A stretch of 64,000 bases of DNA from Cetobacterium somerae ATCC BAA-474 (GTDB lineage Bacteria; Fusobacteriota; Fusobacteriia; Fusobacteriales; Fusobacteriaceae): the NCBI RefSeq assembly GCF_000479045.1, contig NZ_KI518071.1:1-64000 (forward strand). Reading direction: 5' to 3'. The translations under genes and the position numbers were made by a program. How positions within the stretch are numbered: the stretch's first letter is position 1; each line of letters begins with the position of its first letter. The notes beneath the pieces are model-generated. The model was not told the DNA's origin. It ran no database searches and saw nothing but the letters and a program-made list of their open reading frames with translations. This document shows positions 34,417 to 43,125 of the stretch, one piece after another.

Positions 34417-35498
34417 CCTTCCTCCTTATAAAACTCAAATCCAACATTATCATCATAAATATTTATTTTAATATTTTTCAAAGTAATTCCTTCATCAATC
34501 ATATTAGGAGAAAAACCATTTAAAAATGGTATAGCAAGACCATCTCCTAGTATTTTAGGAGCAATAATAATTTCTCCACCATCATAAATCTCTTCTTTAA
34601 AAAAAGATGAGATTACTCCTGAGCCACCTTCGACTAATATAGAATCAATATTATAAGAACCAATTTTTTTTAAAATATCCTTTAAATTTTCATTTTCTGA
34701 AAAAGTTATAAATTTAATTGAAAATTTTTCTGAAAATAATTGAAACTTTTCTAAATTAATATTTTTTTCAGATGTAATAATAAAAGTTTTTTGATCTTCG
34801 TTATTACTTATTATACTATATTTTTCTGAGATAATTAAATCTTTATCTAAAATTAATCTATAAGGATTACGGTTACCCAGAACTTTACATCTAAGAGATG
34901 GATTGTCTTGAATAACAGTATTGGCTCCAACTAAAATTCCAGAGAAAAAGTTTCGATATTTTTCTACTTTATTTCGAGCTAAAGAATTTGTAATCCATTG
35001 TGAAGAAAAAGATTGAGTGGCTATTTTACCATCAAGCGTTATCCCAGCTTTTATAAAAATATATGGAATTTTATTTTCTATATACTTAAAGAAAACTTTA
35101 TTTAAATTTCTAGCTTCATTTTCTAAAACCCCAATGATAACTTCAATACCAGCTTCCTCTAATTGTTTTACACCTTGGCCACTAACTAATGGATTAGGGT
35201 CTAAAGTTGCAATAACGCATCTTTTTATTTTAGAGCTAATAATAAGTTTGGTGCAAGGTGGTGTTTTCCCATAGTGAGAACAAGGTTCTAAAGTAACATA
35301 GAGAGTACATCCTTCAGTGTCATTAGATTTATTTAAAGTATTAACTTCAGCATGTGGGCCACCATAAAACTCATGGTGTCCCATTGCTAGAATTTTATTA
35401 TCTTTAACTAGAACAGCTCCAACAAGCGGATTAGGATTAACAGCACCTATACCTTTTTTAGCTTCATTAATAGCTATTTCCATAAAGTAATTATGCAT
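34401..35498 (-). CDS. ribD: Bifunctional pyrimidine deaminase/reductase RibD
   Basis: A 365-residue bifunctional enzyme. The N-terminal zinc deaminase domain (1-145) shows the HAEVN and PCSHYGKTPPC ligand motifs; the C-terminal reductase domain (about 150-365) begins KAGITLDGKIAT and has LVEGGSGVISSFF. It performs the second and third steps of the GTP branch of riboflavin synthesis. It overlaps ribE by 16 bases and is two bases after ribH, as expected of one operon. Confidence 0.96.
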   Translation of the reverse strand: MHNYFMEIAINEAKKGIGAVNPNPLVGAVLVKDNKILAMGHHEFYGGPHAEVNTLNKSNDTEGCTLYVTLEPCSHYGKTPPCTKLIISSKIKRCVIATLDPNPLVSGQGVKQLEEAGIEVIIGVLENEARNLNKVFFKYIENKIPYIFIKAGITLDGKIATQSFSSQWITNSLARNKVEKYRNFFSGILVGANTVIQDNPSLRCKVLGNRNPYRLILDKDLIISEKYSIISNNEDQKTFIITSEKNINLEKFQLFSEKFSIKFITFSENENLKDILKKIGSYNIDSILVEGGSGVISSFFKEEIYDGGEIIIAPKILGDGLAIPFLNGFSPNMIDEGITLKNIKINIYDDNVGFEFYKEEGCLPV

Positions 35499-35500
35499 AA

Positions 35501-35974
35501 TTATTCCTCTGAAATACTTCTAATAAGATTAACAGTTTCAATAGCAGAAAGTCCAGCTTCAAATCCTTTATTTCCGGCTTTTGTACCAGCTCTTTCAATA
35601 GCTTCTTCAATTGAATTAACTGTTAATACACCAAAAATTACAGGAATTCCAGAATCTAAAGATATTGATGCTACACCTTTAGAAACTTCTGAACAAACAT
35701 AATCAAAATGTGGAGTAGCTCCCCTAATTACAGCTCCAAGAGCAATAACAACGTCAAACTTTTTAGTTTCAACCATTTTTTTTGCAATAAGAGGAATTTC
35801 AAAAGCTCCTGGAACCCAAGAAACATGTATGTTTTCCTCGTTAACTGAATGTCTTTTTAAAGCATCAATTGAACCAGATAAAAGTTTAGATACAATAAAT
35901 TCATTGAATCTAGCACAAACGATACCTACCTTTAAATTTTCACCTATAAAATTTCCCTCATAAATTTTTACCAT
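35501..35974 (-). CDS. ribH: 6,7-dimethyl-8-ribityllumazine synthase
   Basis: A 157-residue lumazine synthase. It condenses the RibA/D-derived pyrimidine with dihydroxybutanone phosphate. Family segments: [51 protein letters not shown] and [17 protein letters not shown]. It is the first gene of the rib operon: the riboswitch and its terminator lie immediately upstream, and a GGAGGACTAAAA site precedes the start. Gene order ribH-D-E-BA differs from the Bacillus order ribD-E-BA-H. Confidence 0.96.
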   Translation of the reverse strand: MVKIYEGNFIGENLKVGIVCARFNEFIVSKLLSGSIDALKRHSVNEENIHVSWVPGAFEIPLIAKKMVETKKFDVVIALGAVIRGATPHFDYVCSEVSKGVASISLDSGIPVIFGVLTVNSIEEAIERAGTKAGNKGFEAGLSAIETVNLIRSISEE

Positions 35975-36000
35975 TTTTAGTCCTCCTCAAATTTTTTATA

Positions 36001-36025
36001 AAAAAAAACCGAAGATAGACTTCGG
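36001..36025 (-). terminator. Attenuator terminator of the FMN riboswitch
   Basis: On the minus strand: CCGAAG (36025-36020), loop TCTAT, CTTCGG (36014-36009), then eight T. It lies between the RFN element and ribH, so FMN binding probably causes transcription termination here (as established for other RFN elements). Confidence 0.85.
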
Positions 36026-36066
36026 GCTTAAAAATAAATAAATTAGAAAATTGTGCATAAAAAAAA

Positions 36067-36188
36067 CACTTCTTCCATCCAGACTATACTGTCGGTTTTG
36101 GAGTTTCACCAAATCAAACCCGAAGGTTTCGCGGACTATCACCGCCGGTCGGGAATTGCTAATTAAAAGCTCACCCTGCCCTGAAGTT
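36067..36188 (-). ncRNA. FMN riboswitch (RFN element)
   Basis: The minus strand shows the conserved RFN blocks in order: CTTCAGGGCAGGGTG, CCGACCGGCGGT, AGTCCGCGA, GGTGAAACTCC and ACCGACAGTATAGTCTGGATG. The ends ACTTC and GAAGT can pair as P1. RFN elements bind FMN and repress riboflavin genes. This one controls ribH-D-E-BA, with a terminator hairpin 40 bases downstream. Confidence 0.97.
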
Positions 36189-36218
36189 TATCTATCATAT
36201 TTTATTATTGTTGACTTG

Positions 36219-36248
36219 ATTATAAAACATCAATAGTTATTTTGTCAA
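36219..36248 (-). promoter_or_regulatory. Promoter of the rib operon
   Basis: Minus strand: TTGACA (36248-36243), an 18-base spacer, TATAAT (36224-36219). It starts transcription a few bases to about 25 bases before the riboswitch. The -35 box is just outside the end of the amidase gene. Confidence 0.82.
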
Positions 36249-36253
36249 TAAAA

Positions 36254-37084
36254 TTATTTGTATTTTTTATTTAATGCCTTTATAATAGCAAAAGTTTCAA
36301 GGTCAAAAACACCATCAACTTTTCTAGGTCTAAAATGCATCTGGAATGCAGAAACCACTTTTTTACTTTGTAAATCCCAATTATCAGTGGAATTAATATC
36401 ATACCCATATTTACGTAATTCATCTTTTAAATCTTTAGCTGAATATGAATTAAAAAGATCTTGTGAATAAAAAGCATTAAAATCTTTTTTCTCAAACCAA
36501 GCACCAACACCATAATGGTCATAAAGATGTTTCCATGGGAATTTTGGACCAGGATCAAACTTTCTAGTAGGAGCAATATCAGAATGTCCTAAAATGTATT
36601 TAGGATTAATCTTATATTTAGCAGTAAGTTCTTTTAATAACATTCCAATTTTAAAAACTTGAGCATCATTATATGGGTAAAACATAGTTGTATCAACAAT
36701 ACCCTCTTTTAAATTTGCTGTTTTTTGTTTACTAGCACTTGAATAACCTAAATTAGAGATTTCAATTCCAATTGAATTATCATTTAGATTTTTGTAACCA
36801 TCAAAGGAACTAGTTCCAGCATGCCAAGCTCTTTGAGTATCAGGAACTAAAGAGTAAACAGAATCATACCTTTCTTGAGTAACTAGATAATGAGAGCTAA
36901 CATTATTTTTTGTTAAAGCAGTGATTGAACGTTCATCATTTAAAGCAGTGTAGTGTAAAATAACAAATCTAACTCTTTCATTATAAGATTTTGATTTGTA
37001 TTTAGACGAATTAACACTGTATTTTAGCGATGTGCACGAAGATAAAACAAGGGTTAAAAACAAAAAAACTATTTTTTTAATCAT
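36254..37084 (-). CDS. N-acetylmuramoyl-L-alanine amidase, lipoprotein (AmiD-like)
   Basis: A 276-residue envelope enzyme. The signal has lipobox VLSSC, so it is probably an outer-membrane-linked lipoprotein. The amidase_2 (PGRP-like) domain (about 35-195) has zinc ligands in FVILHYTA, YILGHSDIAPTRKFDPGPKFPW and AWHAGTSSFDG. A C-terminal peptidoglycan-binding domain has LKDELRKYGYDI and FQMHFRPRKVDGVFDLETF. It resembles AmiD, which cleaves muropeptides in the periplasm. A single-gene unit on the minus strand, directly after which the rib promoter begins. Confidence 0.93.
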   Translation of the reverse strand: MIKKIVFLFLTLVLSSCTSLKYSVNSSKYKSKSYNERVRFVILHYTALNDERSITALTKNNVSSHYLVTQERYDSVYSLVPDTQRAWHAGTSSFDGYKNLNDNSIGIEISNLGYSSASKQKTANLKEGIVDTTMFYPYNDAQVFKIGMLLKELTAKYKINPKYILGHSDIAPTRKFDPGPKFPWKHLYDHYGVGAWFEKKDFNAFYSQDLFNSYSAKDLKDELRKYGYDINSTDNWDLQSKKVVSAFQMHFRPRKVDGVFDLETFAIIKALNKKYK

Positions 37085-37163
37085 ATTAAGAACATCCTTT
37101 CCTTTGGTATGATTTGATTATATACCAAATTGTCAAAAAAATCCAAAAAAACCTAAAAAACAT

Positions 37164-37192
37164 TTGAAATTAATTGGTTTATATGATATAAA
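37164..37192 (+). promoter_or_regulatory. Promoter of the HU gene
   Basis: TTGAAA (37164-37169), a 17-base spacer, TATAAA (37187-37192), about 48 bases before the ATG. Ten of twelve positions match consensus. Confidence 0.7.
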
Positions 37193-37240
37193 TGACTGTA
37201 CTTAATTACAATAATAGAAGCATTTTAGGAGGAAAATATA

Positions 37241-37516
37241 ATGACAAAAAAAGAATTCGCAAAAGTATTATTTGAAAAAGGTGTATTCTCTTCAAAAGCT
37301 GAAGCAGAAAGAAAGTTAGATTCAGTTCTAGTTACAATAGAGGAGACTTTACAAGCTGGAGAGGAAATCAACTTCATCGGATGGGGAAAATTTGAGGTAG
37401 TTGAAAGACCTGAAAGAACTGGAAGAAACCCTAAAACTGGAGAAGAAATTAAAATAGAAGCTAAGAAAACTGTAAAGTTTAAAGCTGGAAAGTCTTTAGT
37501 AGACAAAATGAACTAA
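37241..37516 (+). CDS. hup: HU-family DNA-binding protein
   Basis: A 91-residue nucleoid protein. The HU signature GWGKFEVVERPERTGRNP lies in the DNA-binding arm, with the usual proline and TG-RNPKTGE turn. The N-terminal dimerisation helices start MTKKEFAKVLFEKGVFSSKAEA. It bends and compacts DNA as a dimer. TAGGAGGAAAATATA precedes the start. It stands alone with its own promoter and terminator, as expected for a highly expressed gene. Confidence 0.96.
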   Translation: MTKKEFAKVLFEKGVFSSKAEAERKLDSVLVTIEETLQAGEEINFIGWGKFEVVERPERTGRNPKTGEEIKIEAKKTVKFKAGKSLVDKMN

Positions 37517-37530
37517 TATTTAGTTATTTA

Positions 37531-37558
37531 AGCCGAGATTAATTCTCGGCTTTTTTTA
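37531..37558 (+). terminator. Terminator of the HU gene
   Basis: Stem AGCCGAGA (37531-37538) / TCTCGGCT (37544-37551) with loop TTAAT, then seven T. Confidence 0.9.
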
Positions 37559-37577
37559 TATGTTTTAGAAATTGCTA

Positions 37578-37606
37578 TTGACTTATTAAGAAATATTAGC
37601 TATATA
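37578..37606 (+). promoter_or_regulatory. Candidate promoter of the EF-G-like gene
   Basis: TTGACT (37578-37583), a 17-base spacer, TATATA (37601-37606), some 40 bases before the ATG. It lies just after the HU terminator. Confidence 0.6.
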
Positions 37607-37647
37607 AGTACTAACGTAAAAAATCTCTTAAAATAGGAGGAACAATT

Positions 37648-39711
37648 ATGATTAGTTATGAAATGAGTGAGATAAGAAATATAACTCTTTTGGGGCATCG
37701 TGGAAGTGGAAAAAGTAGCTTAGTAGAGGCCATGCTATACATATCTAATACAACCCCTAAAATGGGGAGTGTTGACTCTCAAACAAGTATATCAGATTTT
37801 GATAAAGAGGAAATGAAACAGGGATTTTCAATTAATACGTCAGTTATACCTCTTGAATATTTAGGACATAAATACAATATACTAGATACACCAGGATATT
37901 CAGATTTTTCAGGAGAGGTTTCATCAGCTTTGGCAGTTTCAGGAGGAGCAGTTTTAGTTATCAATGGTGCAGCAGGAGTGGAAGTAGGAACAGAGAGAGC
38001 CTGGAGATTGCTTGAAGAAGCTGGTATTCCAAGAGTTATTTTTATTAATAAGATGAATAAAGGAGTCCATAATTATGAGAAACTTCTTTATGATATGAAA
38101 GAAAAATTTGGTAAAAAAGTAGCACCATTTTGTATACCAATAGGATTTGAAGAGGAGTTTAAAGGTTTTGTAAATGTTGTGGATTTAAAAGGGAGAATTT
38201 TTAATGGTGAGTCATGTGAAGATGCTCCAATTCCAGAAGATATAGATGTGGCAGAAGTAAGAAATCTTTTATTAGAGGCAATTGCTGAGACTGATGAAAA
38301 CCTTTTAAATAAGTATTTTTCAGGAGAGGATTTTACTGAGGAAGAAATTAAGCAGGGGTTACATAATGGTGTTGTTAGTGGAGAAATTGTTCCTGTTATC
38401 ATTGGATCAGCAAGTAATGGAATAGGTGTTCGAACTCTTTTTGAAATGCTATATAACTATTTACCAACACCTTTAGAGGTAAATGGAGGTATTAAAATAG
38501 GTTATACGACAAATAAAAGTGAGATGCTAACAAGAAAAGTTGCAGTTGATGAGCCGTTCTCTGCAGTTATATTTAAAACGATAGTAGATCCATATATGGG
38601 AAAAATATCGTTATTTAAGGTTAATTCAGGAGTTATTAAAAAAGATGATGAAGTATTAATTTCAAATAAAGGAGTAAAAGTTAAAGTAGGAAATATTTCA
38701 TTCTTTAGAGGTGGAAAACAATTACCAGCAGAAGAGGTAAGAGCAGGAGATATAGGTGCTATGACAAAGATTCAAGAGGCTCAGACGGGAGATACCCTAT
38801 GTGATAAAGATAATGTCATTTTATATCAAGTAATAGAGTTTCCAAAGCCATGTTTATATATGTCCATTGTTCCAAAAGAAAAAAGTGATGATGATAAGTT
38901 AAGTGGAGCTCTTCAAAGGTTAATGGATGAGGATCCCTCTTTTTCAATAGGAAGAAATTATGAAACAAAAGAGCTAATAATTGGTGGACAAGGAGAAAAA
39001 CATCTGAATATACTTCTTAATAAACTTGAAAATAAATTTGGTGTGAATGCTTTATTGAAAGAACCAGAAGTTTCCTATAGAGAAACAATTAAAAATAGTG
39101 TTGAAGCCCAAGGTAGACATAAAAAACAATCAGGAGGAGCAGGACAATTTGGAGAAGTATTTATAAAGTTCGAACCTAATAGTGACGAGTTTGGATTTTA
39201 TGATAATATTCATGGTGGAGTAGTTCCTAAAACTTACATTCCAGCAGTAGAAAAGGGATTGTTAGAAGCAAAAAATAAAGGTAAATTAGCAGGTTATCCA
39301 GTAATAAACATAAAGGCAACACTGTATGATGGGTCTTATCATCCTGTAGATTCAAATGAAATATCATTTAAACAAGCAGCCATATTAGCCTTTAGAAAAG
39401 GAATGGAGACAGCTAAGTGTGTCATATTAGAGCCAATTGTAAAAATGGAAATAGTAGCTCCTGATGAATATATAGGAGATATTATGGGAGATATGAATAA
39501 AAGAAGAGGAAGAATTTTAGGAATGGAACCAAAAGCTTACTCTGAGCAGCTTTTAATTGTAGAAGTTCCCGAAAGCGAGATATTAAAATATGCAATAGAT
39601 TTAAAATCATTAACTCAGGGTAGAGGAAGATTTGAATATAGCTTTTTAAAATATGAGGAGCTTCAAGAAAATTTAGCACAAAAAATAATAGAAATAAGAA
39701 AAAATAAGTAA
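37648..39711 (+). CDS. Elongation factor G-like translational GTPase (EF-G2 type)
   Basis: A 687-residue protein with the five-domain layout of EF-G. GTPase motifs: G1 GHRGSGKSS, G3 DTPGYSDF, G4 NKMN. Canonical EF-G reads GHIDAGKTT, DTPGHVDF and NKMD; the G4 Asp, which selects guanine, is Asn here. Later parts are EF-G-like: AQGRHKKQSGGAGQFGEV (domain IV) and IMGDMNKRRGRILGME (domain V). It is a paralogue of the EF-G2 group, not the main translocase, which is normally next to rpsG/tuf. Role unknown. It has its own promoter and terminator. Confidence 0.9.
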   Translation: MISYEMSEIRNITLLGHRGSGKSSLVEAMLYISNTTPKMGSVDSQTSISDFDKEEMKQGFSINTSVIPLEYLGHKYNILDTPGYSDFSGEVSSALAVSGGAVLVINGAAGVEVGTERAWRLLEEAGIPRVIFINKMNKGVHNYEKLLYDMKEKFGKKVAPFCIPIGFEEEFKGFVNVVDLKGRIFNGESCEDAPIPEDIDVAEVRNLLLEAIAETDENLLNKYFSGEDFTEEEIKQGLHNGVVSGEIVPVIIGSASNGIGVRTLFEMLYNYLPTPLEVNGGIKIGYTTNKSEMLTRKVAVDEPFSAVIFKTIVDPYMGKISLFKVNSGVIKKDDEVLISNKGVKVKVGNISFFRGGKQLPAEEVRAGDIGAMTKIQEAQTGDTLCDKDNVILYQVIEFPKPCLYMSIVPKEKSDDDKLSGALQRLMDEDPSFSIGRNYETKELIIGGQGEKHLNILLNKLENKFGVNALLKEPEVSYRETIKNSVEAQGRHKKQSGGAGQFGEVFIKFEPNSDEFGFYDNIHGGVVPKTYIPAVEKGLLEAKNKGKLAGYPVINIKATLYDGSYHPVDSNEISFKQAAILAFRKGMETAKCVILEPIVKMEIVAPDEYIGDIMGDMNKRRGRILGMEPKAYSEQLLIVEVPESEILKYAIDLKSLTQGRGRFEYSFLKYEELQENLAQKIIEIRKNK

Positions 39712-39716
39712 TAAAA

Positions 39717-39741
39717 GAGGCTCTGATTAACAGAGCCTTTT
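39717..39741. terminator. Terminator between the EF-G-like gene and corA
   Basis: GGCTCTG (39719-39725) / CAGAGCC (39731-39737), loop ATTAA, T-run TTTT on the right and an AT-rich A-run on the left. It can serve both convergent genes. Confidence 0.8.
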
Positions 39742-39744
39742 CAA

Positions 39745-40710
39745 TTAAAATAGTTCTTTTTTAAATAAAATCCATGTTATTATAATTCCACAAGCAAATG
39801 CTACAAGTAGAACCCAAAGAAAACCATAGGTATCTGAAGCAAAAGGAACTCCACCTACGTTCATTCCCCAAAGTCCAGAAACAACGGTAGGAATAGCAAA
39901 CACAATTGTAATAGAAGTAAGTTTTTTCATTACTATATTAAGGTTATTTGACATAACAGTAGAAAAAGCATCTCGAGTACTACCTAGAATACTTGAATAA
40001 ATATTGGCCATTTCAATTGCTTGTTTAGTTTCTATTATAACGTCTTCAAGAAGTTCTAAATCATCTGGATATCTTTTTACAATTTCAGTTCTCATCATTC
40101 TCTCAAGAACGGCTTCATTTGATTTTAAAGATGTAGTAAAATAAACCAAACTTTTTTCCAATTCAAGAAGAAGCATAAGTTCTTGGTTTCTAAGATTATT
40201 TTTTAGTTGCCTTTCGATGTTATCACTTATTCTTCCAATTTGTTTTAGGTAAAGTAAGAAATATGTAGAGTTTCTAAAAAGCATTTGTAAAATAAATCTT
40301 GTTTTTTTAAATGTAAAAAAACTTTTAATTCTTCCTTGAACAAACTCTTCAATAAGAGAGAGTTTGACAGTGGATACGGTTAAAATATGATCTTTCAATA
40401 AAATTATTCCAAGTGGAACAGTAGTGAAAGAACAACGATTATTCTCATCATGGATAGGAACATCAATAATAACTAAGATTATATCATCATCAATTTCCAA
40501 ACGAGCTTTTTCCTCTTCATCAAGAGCTGCTCGAATATGTTCTTCAGGAATATCAAAGCTATTAGTAACAACTCTAATCTCTTCCTCTGTAGGATTTGAA
40601 AGATGAATCCATGTATTTTTTTCAGTTAATTTTTCAACTTCAAGTGTTTCAGAAATTGAGAAAAGTTTTTTTTCTAAAATATCATTATGACTTTTGTAAA
40701 TTTTTATCAT
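39745..40710 (-). CDS. corA: CorA-family magnesium transporter
   Basis: A 321-residue divalent-cation channel. An N-terminal cytoplasmic domain (1-255) is followed by two membrane helices near the C-terminus: the first ends in the diagnostic GMN motif (SGLWGMNVGGVPF), the second is LLVAFACGIIITWILF, ending in the basic tail KKELF. This is the CorA architecture (pentamer, Mg2+ uptake; Ni/Co possible). It is 23 bases downstream of dnaN on the same strand. Confidence 0.93.
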   Translation of the reverse strand: MIKIYKSHNDILEKKLFSISETLEVEKLTEKNTWIHLSNPTEEEIRVVTNSFDIPEEHIRAALDEEEKARLEIDDDIILVIIDVPIHDENNRCSFTTVPLGIILLKDHILTVSTVKLSLIEEFVQGRIKSFFTFKKTRFILQMLFRNSTYFLLYLKQIGRISDNIERQLKNNLRNQELMLLLELEKSLVYFTTSLKSNEAVLERMMRTEIVKRYPDDLELLEDVIIETKQAIEMANIYSSILGSTRDAFSTVMSNNLNIVMKKLTSITIVFAIPTVVSGLWGMNVGGVPFASDTYGFLWVLLVAFACGIIITWILFKKELF

Positions 40711-40733
40711 AAAAAACCGCCTAAAATTGAGTG

Positions 40734-41828
40734 TTAGTCTCTTAGTGCAAGAGGCATTAAAATATATTTATAAGAACTGTTATCTCCTTCAGTAATTTCA
40801 AACATAGCTGAAGAAGTATTTCCTTTAATAAAAACATTATTATTTAAATTTTCAACAAATTCAAAAAGGAATTTTATATTAAGAGAGCATTTAAAATCAT
40901 CTCCATTTTTAATCATATCAACTTTTTGATTAATTTTTGCTTTACCAGAAGAGGCAGAAATAGAAAGTTTTTTTCCTTTGAATTCTAAGATAGCGCCATT
41001 TTTTGATTCATTACTAGTTCTTGCCACTGTTAAAACCTTTTTTAAAGCACTTTTGAAATCATTGTAATTAAACTCCATCTCTTTACTGAAACTATTTCCA
41101 CAAAGGATAGCATCAAAATTAGGAAATGGAAGAGTAGTTACTTTTGTAAGGAAGTAAGTATTTTTCCATAAGAAAATAAGGTTCTCACCATTTGAACCAA
41201 TAGTTATATCTTCATTTAAATCTTTGATTAATTTACACAAAATATTAACAGATTCAAGAGGAATTGAAAAATCCTTTTCTAAAAGAGATTTGTTATCCGT
41301 TTTTAAATAAGTTAATCTATATGAATCTGTTGATACAAAAGAGATTCTATCTTCTCTAAAAAGAGTTCTAATACAATTTATTGCTAAATTTTCTGTTGAA
41401 GGAGCAACCGAAAATTTTGTTCTTTCAAAACTTTTATAAAGTTCTTGAGGTGAAATTTTTGCAATTTCATCAACAAGTGGAAGTTTTAAATTTTCAGGAA
41501 AATTATCGTTATATAATAAAGTAAACTCAGCTAAATGAATAGAAAGAATATCATTTTTAGATGATAAATTAATAGTTTCATCATCTAAAAGCTTAATATA
41601 TTCTAAAGCTAAATTTGGTTTAAAAATAACTACACCATCTTCAATTGTTTCGCAATAGATAGTTTTTATATAGTTAATGTCAAGGTTAGTACCTGTAAAC
41701 GTTACTTTACCACTATTTGATTCTATTTTTAAACCAGAAATAATCGGTTTAATTGGATTATCTTTTAAAATATTAATAAATTCAGAGAAAATTTCAACTA
41801 GTTCATTTCTTCTAATATTAAAATTCAT
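40734..41828 (-). CDS. dnaN: DNA polymerase III beta sliding clamp
   Basis: A 364-residue protein with three repeated clamp domains. Matching points: an N-terminal LVEIFSEFINILKDNPIKPIISGL, TDSYRLTYLK in the middle (SDGHRLA-like) and a C-terminal YKYILMPLALRD resembling the MPMR ending. It forms the dimeric ring that tethers DNA polymerase III. Its place here, next to corA and without dnaA or recF, is unusual because dnaN commonly sits beside dnaA. The strong promoter and AGGAGGACCCCC leader suggest good expression. Confidence 0.9.
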   Translation of the reverse strand: MNFNIRRNELVEIFSEFINILKDNPIKPIISGLKIESNSGKVTFTGTNLDINYIKTIYCETIEDGVVIFKPNLALEYIKLLDDETINLSSKNDILSIHLAEFTLLYNDNFPENLKLPLVDEIAKISPQELYKSFERTKFSVAPSTENLAINCIRTLFREDRISFVSTDSYRLTYLKTDNKSLLEKDFSIPLESVNILCKLIKDLNEDITIGSNGENLIFLWKNTYFLTKVTTLPFPNFDAILCGNSFSKEMEFNYNDFKSALKKVLTVARTSNESKNGAILEFKGKKLSISASSGKAKINQKVDMIKNGDDFKCSLNIKFLFEFVENLNNNVFIKGNTSSAMFEITEGDNSSYKYILMPLALRD

Positions 41829-41860
41829 AGGGGGTCCTCCTAATTGTATTCTTTTCTAAA

Positions 41861-41889
41861 ATTATACACTATAAATAAGAGTGTTACAA
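41861..41889 (-). promoter_or_regulatory. Promoter of dnaN-corA
   Basis: Minus strand: TTGTAA (41889-41884), 17-base spacer, TATAAT (41866-41861), about 30 bases before the dnaN ATG. Confidence 0.7.
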
Positions 41890-41896
41890 GAAATAA

Positions 41897-41930
41897 AAAA
41901 GTCTAACTTAAAAATTTAAGTTAGACTTTT
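41897..41930 (-). terminator. Terminator of potD
   Basis: A 16-bp inverted repeat: AAAAGTCTAACTTAAA (41897-41912) and TTTAAGTTAGACTTTT (41915-41930), immediately after potD. The minus-strand tail is the complement of an A-run. It separates potD from the dnaN promoter. Confidence 0.88.
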
Positions 41931-41934
41931 AATA

Positions 41935-42963
41935 TTAATCAATAAGAATTTCTTGCCAATATTTACTTTGAAGATCTAGTGTATTTTTAATATCTCTTAA
42001 AATTTCAGTATGTCTTAAATCATCTATTGAATATAGAGGTTCAACAGTGATAAGTTCTCTAGCAGGAACATTTATAGATGGAATTCTTAAATGCTCTGCA
42101 ATTAGCTTATAGTTTTCAGGTCTTTGTACAAAATCCAAAAACTTATATGCAGCTTCTTTATTTGGTGCAGTTTTTGGGATAACAAACGAATCAATATAAG
42201 CTGTACCACCTTTTTCCGGAATTATAAATTCAGTTGTTTCTAACTGTTCTGGAGTTAATTCGTTTAAAACATTATCAGGATAGCAATGTACAACCCAGAA
42301 ATCACCATTAGCAAAACCTTTACCAAAAGATTCAGAATCAAATTTGGCAATATTTTTTTTCCATTCTTTTACAAGATTAGCAGCTTGAGATATAGCAGCT
42401 TCATCTTCAGTTGTTTGAGGATATCCTAAAGTTCCTAAAGCAGAAGTCATAACCTCTCTCATATCATCTAGTAAAGTCATTTTTCCTTTATATTCAGCAT
42501 TGTTATAAATTGTGAAATCTTTTGGAAAATCTTTAACGTATTTAGTGTTTACTGCTATAGTTGTAGCACCCATTGCAAAGGGAAAAGCATAATCATTATT
42601 AGAATCAAAGTACTGCAGCTTTTCAAATACCATAGGATCTATATTATTTAATGATGGCAATTTAGACTTATCAAGTTTTTCAAGCATTCCATCATTCATT
42701 AAAATTTCAGCATAATCAGTTGAAGGTGTTAAGATATCATATCCAGATCCTCCAGCCTTAATTTTAGCAAACATCTCTTCATTTGATGAATAAATATCTT
42801 CAATTACTTTAATACCCGTTTCTTTTTCAAAATCTTCATAAATTTTAGTGGGAATATAATCAGCCCATCCATAAAGATAAAGAACATTCTCATTTTTTTG
42901 TTTTTCGTTACCACATGAAAGTAGTAGGAAAACTAAAGATAATAAAGTTATTATTTTTTTCAC
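41935..42963 (-). CDS. potD: Spermidine/putrescine-binding lipoprotein (PotD-like)
   Basis: A 342-residue solute-binding protein. The lipobox is LLLSC with the lipidated Cys at position 17. The mature part begins with LYLYGWADYIPTKIYEDFEKETGIKV, a PotD/PotF signature, and continues DILTPSTDYAEILM, AFPFAMGATTIAVN and SFVIPKTAPNKEAAYKFLDFV. It would deliver polyamines to an ABC permease; no potABC genes are in this window, so the other components are elsewhere. It has its own promoter and terminator. Confidence 0.92.
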   Translation of the reverse strand: MKKIITLLSLVFLLLSCGNEKQKNENVLYLYGWADYIPTKIYEDFEKETGIKVIEDIYSSNEEMFAKIKAGGSGYDILTPSTDYAEILMNDGMLEKLDKSKLPSLNNIDPMVFEKLQYFDSNNDYAFPFAMGATTIAVNTKYVKDFPKDFTIYNNAEYKGKMTLLDDMREVMTSALGTLGYPQTTEDEAAISQAANLVKEWKKNIAKFDSESFGKGFANGDFWVVHCYPDNVLNELTPEQLETTEFIIPEKGGTAYIDSFVIPKTAPNKEAAYKFLDFVQRPENYKLIAEHLRIPSINVPARELITVEPLYSIDDLRHTEILRDIKNTLDLQSKYWQEILID

Positions 42964-43002
42964 TTAAACCTCCCTAAAATATAAATTATATAACCGCTAA
43001 AA

Positions 43003-43031
43003 ATTGTATTATATTTTTTAAAGATAGTCAA
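43003..43031 (-). promoter_or_regulatory. Candidate promoter of potD
   Basis: Minus strand: TTGACT (43031-43026), 17-base spacer, TACAAT (43008-43003), 40 bases before the ATG. Confidence 0.65.
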
Positions 43032-43125
43032 GAATAATTACAGCTAAAGATTATTTAACTAGAAAATAGGACAAAATTAATGTATAATCTTATGTAAAAT
43101 ATAATTAGTTTTAGGAGATATAATA

